A DNA stretch of 64,000 nucleotides from Procambarus clarkii (GCF_040958095.1 NC_091217.1:9949874-10013873), one strand, 5' to 3'; numbered from the stretch's first letter, positions 34,876 through 46,616 are shown. The notes: generated by a model not told the origin, from the letters alone. Made by a program: numbers and translations.

Positions 34876-36765
34876 CTATTGGTCCATATTTCTTGATGCT
34901 TCTATATTGGAGCGGAGTCTTGAGGTGGGTAGAATATAGTTGTGCAATAATTGGCTGTTGATTGCTGGTGTTGACTTCTTGATGTGTAGTGCCTCGCAAA
35001 CGTCGAGCCGCCTGCTATCGCTGTATCTATCGATGATTTCTGTGTTGTTTACTAGGATTTCTCTGGCGATGGTTTGGTTATGGGAAGAGATTATATGTTC
35101 CTTAATGGAGCCCTGTTGTTTATGCATCGTTAAACGCCTAGAAAGAGATGTTGTTGTCTTGCCTATATACTGGGTTTTTTGGAGCTTACAGTCCCCAAGT
35201 GGGCATTTGAAGGCATAGACGACGTTAGTCTCTTTTAAAGCGTTCTGTTTCGTGTCTGGAGAGTTTCTCATGAGTAGGCTGGCCGTTTTTCTGGTTTTAT
35301 AGTAAATCGTCAGTTGTATCCTCTGATTTTTGTCTGTAGGGATAACGTTTCTATTAACAATATCTTTCAGGACCCTTTCCTCTGTTTTATGAGCTGTGGA
35401 AAAGAAGTTCCTGTAAAATAGTCTAATAGGGGGTATAGGTGTTGTGTTAGTTGTCTCTTCGGAGGTTGCATGGCTTTTCACTTTCCTTCTTATGATGTCT
35501 TCGATGAAACCATTGGAGAAGCCGTTATTGACTAGAACCTGCCTTACCCTACAGAGTTCTTCGTCGACTTGCTTCCATTCTGAGCTGTGGCTGAGAGCAC
35601 GGTCGACGTATGCGTTAACAACACTCCTCTTGTACCTGTCAGGGCAGTCGCTGTTGGCATTTAGGCACATTCCTATGTTTGTTTCCTTTGTGTAGACTGC
35701 AGTGTGGAAACCTCCGCCCTTTTCCATGACTGTTACATCTAGAAAAGGCAGCTTCCCATCCTTTTCCGTCTCGTAAGTGAAACGCAGCACGGAACTCTGC
35801 TCAAATGCCTCCTTCAGCTCCTGCAGATGTCTGACATCAGGTACCTGTGTAAAAATGTCGTCAACATACCTGCAGTATATGGCCGGTTTCAAGTTCATGT
35901 CGACTAAGACTTTTTGCTCGATGGTACCCATGTAGAAGTTTGCAAACAGGACACCTAGGGGAGAACCCATAGCGACCCCATCTACTTGCTTATACATGTG
36001 CCCATCCGGGCTCAAGAAGGGTGCCTCTTTAGTACAAGCTTGGAGTAGTTTCCTCAGAATACTTTCTGGCATGTCAAGAGGAGTACAGGCTGGATCACGA
36101 TACACTCTGTCGGCTATCATTCCGATTGTCTCGTCCACAGGTACGTTGGTAAACAGCGATTCTACGTCCAACGAGGCTCTTATCCCTGTGGCCCGTGCGC
36201 CCCGCAGTAAGTCCACAAATTCCTTTGGAGACTTCAGGCTGAAGGCGCAAGGAACATAAGGAGTCAGCAGGCCGTTGAGTCGCTTCGCCAATCTGTACGT
36301 GGGTGTGGGTATCTGGCTAATGATTGGCCGAAGTGGGTTTCCAGGCTTGTGCGTCTTGACATTTCCATACGCATATCCAGGTTTATATTCCCCAATGATC
36401 TTTGGCAGGTGGAGTCCGGATTTCTTGGCGTTCACAGTTTCGATCAGTTTGTTGACCTTTGCTTTTAATTCGGCTGTAGTGTCCTTCGTTACCCTTTGGA
36501 ACTTAGTTTGGTCAGAGAGTATGATGTTCATTTTCGCCAGATATTCGTCTTTTTTAAGAATGACATATATTGGCGACTTGTCACCTCTCCTGACAACTAT
36601 CTCCTTGTTCTCACGAAGGCTTTTAGCTGCCGCTCTAAGCTCGGGGGACAGTATGGTGCTTCTGTAGTTGCCTCGATTCTTTCCTCCTTCTGCAATAAGT
36701 TCTGCTTGTAAGGTATCTTTGGTAGTGACCTTCTTTTGTGTCTCGAGGTCGAATATGTCGTCCAA
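34876..36765 (-). CDS. PLE polyprotein: reverse transcriptase plus GIY-YIG endonuclease (5'-truncated)
   Basis: A 629-codon frame with no stop. The first codon counted is TTG, and a genuine start is missing. The N-terminal part (IVVRRGDKSPIYVILKKDEY) is the usual PLE pre-RT segment. RT motifs are LRPIISQIPTPTYRLAK, the catalytic SLDVESLFTNVP (D at 200), VAMGSPLGVLFANFYMG and RYVDDIF (YVDD at 300-303). The C-terminus carries the GIY-YIG nuclease: VVYAFKC (515-521), TQYIGKTT (YIG at 533-535), SRRLTMH and a later conserved ...CEALHIKKS. PLEs use this nuclease to nick the target and the RT to copy their RNA there. All named catalytic residues are intact. Confidence 0.92.
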   Translation of the reverse strand: MDDIFDLETQKKVTTKDTLQAELIAEGGKNRGNYRSTILSPELRAAAKSLRENKEIVVRRGDKSPIYVILKKDEYLAKMNIILSDQTKFQRVTKDTTAELKAKVNKLIETVNAKKSGLHLPKIIGEYKPGYAYGNVKTHKPGNPLRPIISQIPTPTYRLAKRLNGLLTPYVPCAFSLKSPKEFVDLLRGARATGIRASLDVESLFTNVPVDETIGMIADRVYRDPACTPLDMPESILRKLLQACTKEAPFLSPDGHMYKQVDGVAMGSPLGVLFANFYMGTIEQKVLVDMNLKPAIYCRYVDDIFTQVPDVRHLQELKEAFEQSSVLRFTYETEKDGKLPFLDVTVMEKGGGFHTAVYTKETNIGMCLNANSDCPDRYKRSVVNAYVDRALSHSSEWKQVDEELCRVRQVLVNNGFSNGFIEDIIRRKVKSHATSEETTNTTPIPPIRLFYRNFFSTAHKTEERVLKDIVNRNVIPTDKNQRIQLTIYYKTRKTASLLMRNSPDTKQNALKETNVVYAFKCPLGDCKLQKTQYIGKTTTSLSRRLTMHKQQGSIKEHIISSHNQTIAREILVNNTEIIDRYSDSRRLDVCEALHIKKSTPAINSQLLHNYILPTSRLRSNIEASRNMDQ

Positions 36766-36770
36766 CAGAA
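36517..36770 (-). other. Loop of the large PLE palindrome (single-copy 5' segment)
   Basis: This is the only PLE coding stretch present once. It encodes the first about 84 residues of the left-arm ORF. The junction at 36770/36771 changes abruptly from CCAACAGAA (left arm, complement) to TCTGACCAAA, where the right arm begins. Confidence 0.85.
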
Positions 36771-38411
36771 TCTGACCAAACTAAGTTCCAAAGGGTAACG
36801 AAGGACACTACAGCCGAATTAAAAGCAAAGGTCAACAAACTGATCGAAACTGTGAACGCCAAGAAATCCGGACTCCACCTGCCAAAGATCATTGGGGAAT
36901 ATAAACCTGGATATGCGTATGGAAATGTCAAGACGCACAAGCCTGGAAACCCACTTCGGCCAATCATTAGCCAGATACCCACACCCACGTACAGATTGGC
37001 GAAGCGACTCAACGGCCTGCTGACTCCTTATGTTCCTTGCGCCTTCAGCCTGAAGTCTCCAAAGGAATTTGTGGACTTACTGCGGGGCGCACGGGCCACA
37101 GGGATAAGAGCCTCGTTGGACGTAGAATCGCTGTTTACCAACGTACCTGTGGACGAGACAATCGGAATGATAGCCGACAGAGTGTATCGTGATCCAGCCT
37201 GTACTCCTCTTGACATGCCAGAAAGTATTCTGAGGAAACTACTCCAAGCTTGTACTAAAGAGGCACCCTTCTTGAGCCCGGATGGGCACATGTATAAGCA
37301 AGTAGATGGGGTCGCTATGGGTTCTCCCCTAGGTGTCCTGTTTGCAAACTTCTACATGGGTACCATCGAGCAAAAAGTCTTAGTCGACATGAACTTGAAA
37401 CCGGCCATATACTGCAGGTATGTTGACGACATTTTTACACAGGTACCTGATGTCAGACATCTGCAGGAGCTGAAGGAGGCATTTGAGCAGAGTTCCGTGC
37501 TGCGTTTCACTTACGAGACGGAAAAGGATGGGAAGCTGCCTTTTCTAGATGTAACAGTCATGGAAAAGGGCGGAGGTTTCCACACTGCAGTCTACACAAA
37601 GGAAACAAACATAGGAATGTGCCTAAATGCCAACAGCGACTGCCCTGACAGGTACAAGAGGAGTGTTGTTAACGCATACGTCGACCGTGCTCTCAGCCAC
37701 AGCTCAGAATGGAAGCAAGTCGACGAAGAACTCTGTAGGGTAAGGCAGGTTCTAGTCAATAACGGCTTCTCCAATGGTTTCATCGAAGACATCATAAGAA
37801 GGAAAGTGAAAAGCCATGCAACCTCCGAAGAGACAACTAACACAACACCTATACCCCCTATTAGACTATTTTACAGGAACTTCTTTTCCACAGCTCATAA
37901 AACAGAGGAAAGGGTCCTGAAAGATATTGTTAATAGAAACGTTATCCCTACAGACAAAAATCAGAGGATACAACTGACGATTTACTATAAAACCAGAAAA
38001 ACGGCCAGCCTACTCATGAGAAACTCTCCAGACACGAAACAGAACGCTTTAAAAGAGACTAACGTCGTCTATGCCTTCAAATGCCCACTTGGGGACTGTA
38101 AGCTCCAAAAAACCCAGTATATAGGCAAGACAACAACATCTCTTTCTAGGCGTTTAACGATGCATAAACAACAGGGCTCCATTAAGGAACATATAATCTC
38201 TTCCCATAACCAAACCATCGCCAGAGAAATCCTAGTAAACAACACAGAAATCATCGATAGATACAGCGATAGCAGGCGGCTCGACGTTTGCGAGGCACTA
38301 CACATCAAGAAGTCAACACCAGCAATCAACAGCCAATTATTGCACAACTATATTCTACCCACCTCAAGACTCCGCTCCAATATAGAAGCATCAAGAAATA
38401 TGGACCAATAG
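36771..38411 (+). CDS. PLE RT plus GIY-YIG endonuclease, second copy (5'-truncated)
   Basis: The frame opens at the palindrome junction with SDQTKFQRVTKD and continues to NIEASRNMDQ and TAG (38409-38411), about 546 codons. The translation is identical to the left arm from SDQTKFQ onward, including YVDD and the YIG nuclease motif. The pre-RT segment is missing. Identity between arms implies either very recent joint formation or gene conversion. Confidence 0.92.
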   Translation, partial: SDQTKFQRVTKDTTAELKAKVNKLIETVNAKKSGLHLPKIIGEYKPGYAYGNVKTHKPGNPLRPIISQIPTPTYRLAKRLNGLLTPYVPCAFSLKSPKEFVDLLRGARATGIRASLDVESLFTNVPVDETIGMIADRVYRDPACTPLDMPESILRKLLQACTKEAPFLSPDGHMYKQVDGVAMGSPLGVLFANFYMGTIEQKVLVDMNLKPAIYCRYVDDIFTQVPDVRHLQELKEAFEQSSVLRFTYETEKDGKLPFLDVTVMEKGGGFHTAVYTKETNIGMCLNANSDCPDRYKRSVVNAYVDRALSHSSEWKQVDEELCRVRQVLVNNGFSNGFIEDIIRRKVKSHATSEETTNTTPIPPIRLFYRNFFSTAHKTEERVLKDIVNRNVIPTDKNQRIQLTIYYKTRKTASLLMRNSPDTKQNALKETNVVYAFKCPLGDCKLQKTQYIGKTTTSLSRRLTMHKQQGSIKEHIISSHNQTIAREILVNNTEIIDRYSDSRRLDVCEALHIKKSTPAINSQLLHNYILPTSRLRSNIEASRNMDQ

Positions 38412-38615
38412 GCTTTCTACAAACACTTCTATTCAATATCCATTGTTTCGTGTTCTGTCTTGTGTTGATACTTTTAATACCCTATTAATATCCTCTAATG
38501 CCACATCATCCTTCCCACCTTACTCAAATGTAATGCCACATCACCCTTCCCACCTCACTCAAATGTAGATATAAAATCAGGGAAACGCAAGTTCTAATCA
38601 GTTGTGTATTTGTGA

Positions 38616-38668
38616 AGTCTTTGAAAATGTAATAAGTTTTACGAAACGCGCCCGTGTCGCGTCAGACT
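38616..38668 (+). ncRNA. Hammerhead-ribozyme-like motif in PLE 3' UTR (copy 4, reference)
   Basis: Stem I: AGTCT (38616-38620) pairs with AGACT (38664-38668). Core: TTGAAAA (38621-38627) sits where the family has CUGANGA, so C3 is U and G8 is A. One extra U (38628) follows. Stem II: GTAA (38629-38632) with TTAC (38639-38642) and a 6-base loop. GAA (38643-38645) is intact. Stem III: ACGCG (38646-38650) with CGCGT (38658-38662) and a 7-base loop. C17 is at 38663, after GT. Hammerheads are known in PLE terminal repeats. In the full-length hammerhead structure positions 3 and 8 pair, so U3-A8 would be compensatory. Activity is not shown. Confidence 0.6.
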
Positions 38669-38792
38669 AGAAATAAAAATGAATTTTGGAGAAGTGATTT
38701 TTGATTTACCTCCAACAGTGAAGCATAATGTACGAAAGATTGAGAAAATTCGTGTTAGAATTATTAATCTTACTTTTTCGGTCATATTTAAT

Positions 38793-38793
<1 letters not shown>

Positions 38794-38856
<63 letters not shown>
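38794..38856. repeat. (TA)n at the right end of the large PLE palindrome
   Basis: About 60 bp of TA. The join to the PLE 3' end is within AATAAAATATATA, so its exact base cannot be fixed. Confidence 0.95.
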
Positions 38857-38859
<3 letters not shown>

Positions 38860-39330
38860 TTAATCGGGCGTTTGTTAGGGAGTGCAGGTGTAACGCGACA
38901 TTTAATTACAGGTATAGAGCGGGTAACTGCGGCCAAAGGTAATAGAGAGCAGCGCGCGAGTGGTTGGTCACTGTTGTGTGCGACGCCATGCAGTTGGCAA
39001 AGTGGTTTGTAAATGTGTAAAAGGTTAACGGATTGTTGAGTGCGGTGTTGCGTGCGTCAGCATGGTGTGGCCTGTTTAGGGGGGGTTGGATAGGTGTTAA
39101 GGGGAGGAGGGGTAGGGGAGGAGGAGCGGGAATAGGGAGGTATGTGGGGCCATTTGTGGTGGGGGTGGAGAGTTTATTTGCTGAGAGAAAATAAGACTTT
39201 ACTCCGTTTAATCTGATAATAAGCAATTAATGCTGTTAATGACAGCATTAACCTCTTAATGGACAATCTATTGTGGAGGAGCTTATTGGTATTCTTGGTG
39301 CGTGTGAGAACGGAAGGCCAAGAAGCTGTG
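38857..39330. other. No recognised gene
   Basis: G-rich on the + strand around 39070-39170 (GGGGGGGTTGG, GGGGAGGAGG); no coding signal. Confidence 0.35.
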
Positions 39331-39336
39331 CCTTTT

Positions 39337-39671
39337 GGTGGTGGCGGCCCCCTGAAGTCTGGGGCTGGTGGTGGTGGCCCCCTGAAGTCTGGGGCTGGTG
39401 GTGGCGGCCCCCTGAAGTCTGGGGCTGGTGGTGGCGGCCCCATGAAGTCTGGGGCTGGTGGTGGTGGCCCCCTGAAGTCTGGGGCTGGTGGTGGCGGCCC
39501 CCTGAAGTCTGGGGCTGGTGGTGGCGGCCCCCTGAAGTCTGGGGCTGGTGGTGGCGGCCCCCCTGAAGTCTGGGGCTGGTGGTGGCGGCCCCCTGAAGTC
39601 TGGGGCTGGTGGTGGCGGCCCCCTGAAGCCTGGGGCTGGTGGTGGCGGCCCCCTGAAGCCTGGGGCTGGTG
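39337..39671. repeat. 30-bp minisatellite, about 11 units
   Basis: The unit is GGGGCTGGTGGTGGCGGCCC plus CCTGAAGTCT. Variants are GGTGGTGG, CATGAAG and GAAGCCT. One unit has an extra C (about 39560), which shifts the frame. The frames encode GGGPLKSGAG- or PPAPDFRG-type repeats and are not gene evidence. Confidence 0.95.
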
Positions 39672-39675
39672 AATG

Positions 39676-39935
39676 AAGCTAAAACACAATGTTAGATATT
39701 CCTAGGCCTAGTATAGCATACATATGTACTATATTAGGCCTCGGATATCGTGTATTAGGCCTAGGATGGTTAGGTTAGGTTAGTTTAATTTGTCTAAGAA
39801 ACAAAAATAAGTTTTCCGGTTGTCCAATTCAAAGGTTCAGATTTCTAGGTTCTAATATGGTTGTAGGTGGGTATGTATACTATGGCGGTGATGGTTACTG
39901 TAAGTACTGCCACAACAGGAGGATGATGGGCTGCA
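39676..39935 (+). repeat. Dispersed repeat of unknown class, copy 1
   Basis: Shares the same order of landmarks with 54953-55225: GAAGCTAAAA, CCTAGGCCTAGTATAGCA, CATATGTACTATATTAGGCC, GTATTAGGCCTAGGA, GGTTAGGTTA, TTCAGATTTCTA and ACAGGAGGATG. No tRNA-like head, terminal repeats or coding capacity are seen. Confidence 0.75.
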
Positions 39936-40449
39936 GGGTTACCTCTGTTGACACGATCTCCGTAAACAACAGGGCAGACTAGACTAATGGTGTCATCAAA
40001 TATATAGGAAGGGATAGTAACTTGTCTCTCTCTCTAACACCTGGAAGACAATGGTACAAAAGTTACCAGTGATACAACACTGGATGACTAGAGGCAAATA
40101 GGAATGAAAAATAGGCATGTTAAAAACGCCAATTTTTTGTCCAGGGCATGGACAAAATAGGCATAGATAGCAGAATTATAAGAGAACCAGTGGAATTACA
40201 AGAGAGGAATATGCCTATTCACGAATAACAAGAGGCGGAGAAGTCACGTTCCAAAGAATTAATTGACAGTTAACAAACAAGTAATCACACTAAAGAGTCA
40301 CAATGACAACACAGTTTGCATTGATTAACCTGATAACTTTCAGGGAGCATTTACGTAATTGTCTTTGTAGAGGAAACAAGGTCATTTATATTCCTGACTG
40401 GGGGTGATGCGAAGCTAATGAGTTAGTCTCTTACAATCACAATTGTCAT
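39936..40449. other. No recognised gene
   Basis: Spacer. GAGAACCAGTGGAATTACAA and similar text near 40180-40210 is weakly repetitive. Confidence 0.35.
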
Positions 40450-40800
40450 CGCTTCTAAGTGAAGACTTGGATGCCCTCCAGCATTGGTCAGGAAGATGGT
40501 TGTCAGAATTCAACTGGATAAATGCAAAGTAATGAGACTAGGAATAGAACACCACTCAAACTGAAAGGGAGACAACTCCCGGAAACAGAGAAGATAGGGA
40601 ACATTTGAGAGTTAATTTGACTAATATAACTAAGACTCCCTCCGGACTAACGCATCAGCAAAATGGTGGTTGCAAGCAAGTGAGAGGCTCAGAGTCTAGG
40701 GCAGGTGTCAGGGACCCAGATAAGAGGCCTTCAGAACATTGTGTATCACCCGTGTAAGATCAACACTTGAAGTTGTCCTCACTGTATTACCTGATCAATG
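40450..40800 (+). pseudogene. Decayed LINE fragment (post-RT region)
   Basis: Broken frames give LSEDLDALQHWSGRWLSEFN and NAKVMRLG-like text, the segment after FADD in CR1/jockey RTs. They continue into a THPCKINT-type relic of the TTYVRP motif. Stops and shifts are frequent. Confidence 0.5.
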
Positions 40801-40851
40801 GTTAGTGAGGCGGGGACTACTGTCCCACCACCCTGCTGGCACACCCACGAA

Positions 40852-40852
40852 T

Positions 40853-40903
<51 letters not shown>

Positions 40904-40963
40904 ACACCACACGCACACGCACACGCACACACACACGCACACGCACACGCACACGCACACACA

Positions 40964-41002
<39 letters not shown>

Positions 41003-41006
41003 ACAC
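40852..41006. repeat. (CA)n / (CACG)n microsatellite
   Basis: CA repeats with a central block of ACACGC and ACGC variants (40905-40965). Confidence 0.96.
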
Positions 41007-41139
41007 AAAGCCAACCACTACACTCTCCGCCTCCCCTCATAAGCTCCATCACTCTATTCTTTCCAAGTTTTTCCCCCGTACCTATGTGTAATCCGCGTCT
41101 ATCCTCTTAACAGATAGAAACCCCTAGGAAAAAACAGGT

Positions 41140-41140
41140 G

Positions 41141-41212
<72 letters not shown>

Positions 41213-41299
41213 CACCTATTTGTACTCACCTATTTGTGCTTGCGGGGGTTGAGCGTTGGCTCTTTGGTCCCGCCTCTCAACTGTGAATCAACTGGTGTA

Positions 41300-41361
<62 letters not shown>
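41140..41361 (-). mobile_element. LINE 3' end between two (GT)n tracts
   Basis: (GT)n at 41140-41210 runs straight into GTACTCACCTATTTGTACTC and ACCTATTTGTGCTTGCGGGG, the complement of the LINE 3' terminus and 3' UTR (GGGACCAAAGAGCC). The fragment stops near 41300 and a second (GT)n follows to 41361. Confidence 0.85.
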
Positions 41362-41362
<1 letters not shown>

Positions 41363-42785
41363 AAAGTACACTCACGCAGAGTGTTAGAGGCACCGATGAA
41401 TGTTAGTGGCACCAATGACTGCTAGTAGCAGCGATGAGTTAGTGACTGATGATTGCATGGGAGCGAGAGGATTGACGCACCGCACTTGTAGATGGAGTCG
41501 CATGTCAAGGCCTCTATTCTAGGAGGAATAGATAATTAGCCGCCACCACCCTAAGTGTTAGAGGAACCGTCTATCTGATAGTTACTGGTAGTGCGTATTG
41601 TTCTTGGCTCTGAGGGCAAGCCAGGGCATCAGATAGAAGTGACCGACCCTCACTCTCTGGATAATTACTATGGGAAAATGGGTTTTACCCTCACCATTTC
41701 CTGCTGCATGAGTGACTATATCTTAGATATTCTATAGTTAGAGAACTGCTAATAGCCGAAGGTCAGACTTTGGGTGATATATGCCCGCTTTTATGACTAT
41801 AAGACAATGCACTAAACTGTATTTTCTAGGTGGTCATAACTGATGCCACGCTATTGGGCATTCCTGCGAGCCACTCCAGAGTTCAGGGCACTCAGGCCTA
41901 CATTGTCCACCTAGTGGCCAAAAGTGGCCCCGCCTCCAGCTGGTCCTCAGAGATGGCACTCGTGACATTTTGGGGCGTGGTCTAGGTCAGGCTGGACCCA
42001 GGGAGGCGAAATGAAGTTGGGAGAGGCAGGCTGCTCACCCCGACCCTGTTGGCCCTTAATATACGGAAACAAAGAGGGGGTGGATAGAGGTCATATGAAC
42101 AGAGGCCTAAAGTTCCCAGGCCCTCTGGTGTCTGGGTCCTTATCGTTCACACCGAGGTGACACCCGTCAGACGGAGCCACGAACATCTAACACCACAATA
42201 AATGGCTTTTACTTAAAAATAATGCCTTCGTCCACACCAGGTGGAGAGGAAAGGTCTATGGGGGTTACCCTGACCCACTGTACATAATTTGTCTCTTGTT
42301 TAAAGTATGGGGCCCCTGGGACTGTAACCCAAGATCTGAAGGAACGAGGAGAAGGAAGAAGGAACGAGGGGAAAAGGGGCAGAGAACGAAGGTGTAAGGG
42401 TGAAGGGAGAAAGAATAGAAAAATAAGGAACAAGGGAGAATCTCTGGCCGTTAGAGACATCAATGCTTGTTAGAGACATCAATGCTCGTAGAGGCACCAG
42501 TGCTTGTTAGAGGCAGTGATCCTTGCTAGACGCACTTGATGCTCTCTCCTGTCAGGTGGACGTTATTTCCTGCAGCATATGGGACTGTAAGTACCAGCAG
42601 GGTTCCGTGAGGCTTGGCGAAGCAGGGCCCCGAGGCAGTGGTCCCCGGCATAGGCGTCTCCGGCGACATTTTGCACTTGTTGGTGATCTTTGTCTTGATA
42701 ACCACCTCGTTAAGCCTAGTGGCCGCGAGCCGTGTTAACCAGGAGACACGTTTGTCTGGCCTCGCTCGAGTCTCGGTAGTACACT
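41362..42785. other. No recognised gene
   Basis: Mostly unique-looking sequence. A purine-rich run (GGAACGAGGAGAAGGAAGAA, 42330-42440) and small duplications (TTAGAGACATCAATGCT at about 42450 and 42470) are the only structures noticed. Confidence 0.35.
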
Positions 42786-42789
42786 TGGG

Positions 42790-42965
42790 TTCGTTCTTCA
42801 CTCATAATCAGGAATACAGAGTTCGAATCCCGGGCGGGAGAAATTATTGGGTAAGTTTCCTTTCACCTGATGTCTGTGTTCACGTGGTAGTAAATAGATA
42901 TACCTGGGGGATGGTCAGCTGTTGTGAAGGGTCTTCCCGGGGAGGGGCAGTAGTTGGACCTTGTG
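42790..42965 (+). mobile_element. SINE related to family A, diverged
   Basis: The B-box-like AGAGTTCGAATCCCGGGCGG is followed by GAGAAATTATTGGGTAAGTT and CCTTTCACCTGATG. A GTAGTAAATAGATATACCTG segment and GGTCAGCTGTTGTGAAGG match the family A body in order. Confidence 0.6.
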
Positions 42966-43631
<666 letters not shown>

Positions 43632-43689
43632 ATATAACTACTTAGTCTACCAGGCCTGGTGCTTTCTGTTGATACGTATGATAGAATTA

Positions 43690-44495
43690 TGGTTGTGTAT
43701 GCAGCCTCACTCTAGAGCTCCCCAACCAAAACAATAAAGTAATAGATGCGAAATACGTAACGAGACTGGCGCCAAAACTGCGAGCAGCAGCCTGTGAAGG
43801 GAGACAGCGAGGTCCTTACACCCGACGAGTGAGGGAACGGAGACAATATGATAACATCATATAATGTACTCAGGGAGGCGGACAAGGCCACAGAGCCACA
43901 GTAGCGGAAGGAAGATCCACTACGATGTGATACGAACAAGCTACTGGTTACGCCTCTTTCAAGCCTGACAAAAAGATATCCAGAGACATTGCAGTAGCCA
44001 TACACAGACTTAGACTTGGTTACAAGTGCTGCTGGGAGGTAATAAACCCAATAGTTAAAGAGTGTCATATCTGTGAAACAGAAGTAGAGGCGCCACTATT
44101 GCATTACTTACTGGAATGTGAAGCTACTGAAGCCCTGAGCATCAAACTCAACATTAATCCAACGACAGCAGCTGCATTAGATGCAAATTCTACAGCGACA
44201 ACAATGATTAGAGAAAGCCGTTGAAGAATGGGACTCACTAGTGAACACTGTGCATCTATATCCGTCACCAAGATAATGTTATTAAAACAAGACCAAAACA
44301 AGTGCACTAAAACAGAAGGGAAAAAGAAACGGGGAAAAAGGAGGAACCCCCACCTCCATTTAAAACTTCGACGCAAATATCACAGTAACAAGGTTATCGC
44401 GAATAACCGAACTCGATTACGGGTTCACTATAGCCCGTGCTACATCTTGTTCTGAGTAGCTAAATCTACAACAACAACAACAACAACAACAACAG
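43690..44495 (+). pseudogene. Decayed LINE 3' portion ending in hairpin and (CAA)n
   Basis: At about 43990-44130 one frame reads RDIAVAIHRLRLGYKCCWEV and ECHICETEVEAPLLHYLLEC. This is the C-terminal HLRLGY...C-x2-C...H-x4-C segment common in RNase H-bearing non-LTR elements. Stops follow. The fragment terminates with CGGGTTCACTATAGCCCGTG and (CAA)n at 44466-44494. That links the hairpin-CAA tails elsewhere in the window to this LINE type. Confidence 0.65.
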
Positions 44496-45170
44496 ACAAG
44501 GTCAGTACCAAAGACGTGCTGGGTACAAGACAACGGCTGACGTTGGTGTCTGGATGGAGGCTTAAGACTCTGATAAGTCACAGAGATGGTGGCGAGGACG
44601 GGTTTTAGCGCAAGGGATGCGAGCAAGTGCGACGAATTATAGAGAGAAGTTAGTTTATGCAGTTTGAAATGAAGATATAAGACAGTGGAGGGTCGGGGAT
44701 TTACTGCAATAGATACCCGGGCAAGGCGGGGCTTGGGAACTAGCGCTTCACCCACAAAAAGTGTTGCTTGTGCATAAAACAAAACCTGAGACTCATTAAT
44801 GAGCAGAAAGACATGAGCCAAGAAGGCCCGATCTTGCCTGACGCCAGTCAACGTTAACGGACGGGGGGGTTGGCAGGTCGGGGAGGGGCAGGCCGGGGAG
44901 GGGCAGGTCGAGGGCTTCGAGTGGTAATGGGTAGTCTGGCATGAACACCTACTTCAACATTCGTCTTTAACACTTACGTCACGCTTGAACTTGTGAAAAA
45001 TATGCTTATTGTTGTTTGAGCTTGAGGTAGGTGTGGGGGTGGTGGGGGTGGTTATGGTAGTGCTGCTGGTAATGGGTGTGATACTGGTACTTACATATCA
45101 GTACTCTCCTATATGTCTACGGGTAGGGGAGGGGGTGAGGTCAAGCTCCTTATTCCTTGACTACTTTGTC
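44496..45170. other. No recognised gene
   Basis: Spacer with a small GGGGAGGGGCAGG duplication near 44880-44910. Confidence 0.35.
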
Positions 45171-45174
45171 TGTC

Positions 45175-46300
45175 TGTAATAAACATCTCTGTACTTGTTC
45201 CCATTCTAAACAATTGCTGAGATTCTATGTCCTCTGATAACTATAGAACTATTGCCATAAACACAGCATTAAACAGTTTGATTATATACACCCTGACCTA
45301 ATAGATGATGAACTGCACACCTCTGACTTTCAGTTTGCTTACAGAACTGGTTACTCAACAGCGCTGGTGGCCGGAAACTATTCCTGACATCATCAGATAT
45401 TTATGTACACTATTTCCTATCAGGTATGGAAATTAGCTGTGAAGTGGTGTAATCTATTTGATAACTTTCCTTAAATGGGGTGAAACAAGATTCTGTTATT
45501 AGTGCAATTTTGTTTTCTATTTACTGTATCTCGATTCTTTGTTAAAAGAATTAATAACCAGTAGAGGTTAGCGTCAGATAGGCAGCACTGAGGTCCATGT
45601 TTTATATGAGAGTGATGATCTACTTCTACCAGCGTCCACCAAAGAAGCTATGGAAAACTTGATAGAAATATGTGAATGATATAGTGCAGAATACAACCTA
45701 ACGTTCACTCCTGCCAAATGTGCTGTGATTGCTATTTAACGCAAATCTTTTTACCGAGATCCCAGTGTAAAATTTATAGGTAGAGATATTAAAGTTAAGT
45801 ATTCTGAAGAGCATCCGAGGGATATTATATCCTCAGTGGGACCACGTAGTGAATTTTTATGTTATTATTTGAGACTTTAATGTCAGAATAAATGCCATCA
45901 TTAGTGAATGTGGCCATCTTGATACCTGGACGAGAGTAACATTATTTCAGTCAATGTCTAAGCTTGTATGGATGTGAGCTATGAGACAAATGAAATGCTG
46001 ACCTTGGTAAGCTTAAATGTGAATGGAGGAAATGTTCTAGACGTATCTTGAGTGTCCTCGTAACTAGTGTAATCCCTCGCCTGGCCTCGTGTCCACACCC
46101 ACACGCGGGGAAATAATCCACAATGATATAATTTTCTCTGAAAGGAATCACCTCTCATATTTTTGTCTTCAGGCACTCGGTTATCACTGTCCACTTCTAC
46201 TTTTGCAGAAATATAACCTTAGGAAATATAACTCAAGAATGAGTGATATATATAATGGGGGTAGCGGGTCTACACAACTGGTCAGCAGGGAGAGCAGCAT
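45175..46300 (+). pseudogene. Decayed LINE reverse transcriptase relic
   Basis: Broken + frames include LIDDELHTSDFQFAYRTGYS (QHGF-like region), a GVKQDSVISAILFSIY segment (equivalent of GVRQGSVISP) and YNLTFTPAKCAVI after a damaged YADD. The last third (45990-46300) recurs at 52490-52920. Many stops make it non-functional. Confidence 0.6.
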
Positions 46301-46616
46301 TCCAACAACTACGTTCGCCTTTTTCCAGGATTCTGAAAGATTTCCTGAGGGAAGTGTTGCTGGTGGTAGAACTGTTGATGGGTTAAACGTAGGTTAGGGG
46401 GGAGGGGATGAGTGCTGGTGATAGTGGCAGTAATTACGAGGGGTGTGGTGGTGGAAGGGGTTTGGTTGCCAGTGGCGATGGAGGGGGAGAGAGTGGTTGT
46501 GGCCTTCGACGGGTTTGTGGTTGTAATGGTGGTGGTATTGATTGAGGTGGTAGTGATGGGGGCTAGGGATGCAGGTAGCGAGGAGACGATAAGGGCGGTG
46601 GTGACATAGGGGTTAA
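46301..46616. other. G-rich strand, no gene
   Basis: GTGGTGG-type low complexity; the 65-codon valine-rich frame is compositional. Confidence 0.35.

Larger units (their letters stand above)
36771..38793 (+). mobile_element. Penelope-like element, right arm of the large palindrome
   Basis: The reverse complement of 34456-36516 in every stretch I compared, including non-coding details such as the doubled TAATGCCACATCA block of the 3' UTR. Its 3' end stops at TTTAATAAAATATA and passes into (TA)n, lacking the roughly 33-base terminus of the left arm. Confidence 0.93.

Noticed and set aside
39259..39689. Glycine- or proline-rich protein (GGGPLKSGAG / PPAPDFRG)
   Set aside because: 30-bp minisatellite; an extra C shifts frame in mid-array and no flanking exon signals exist.
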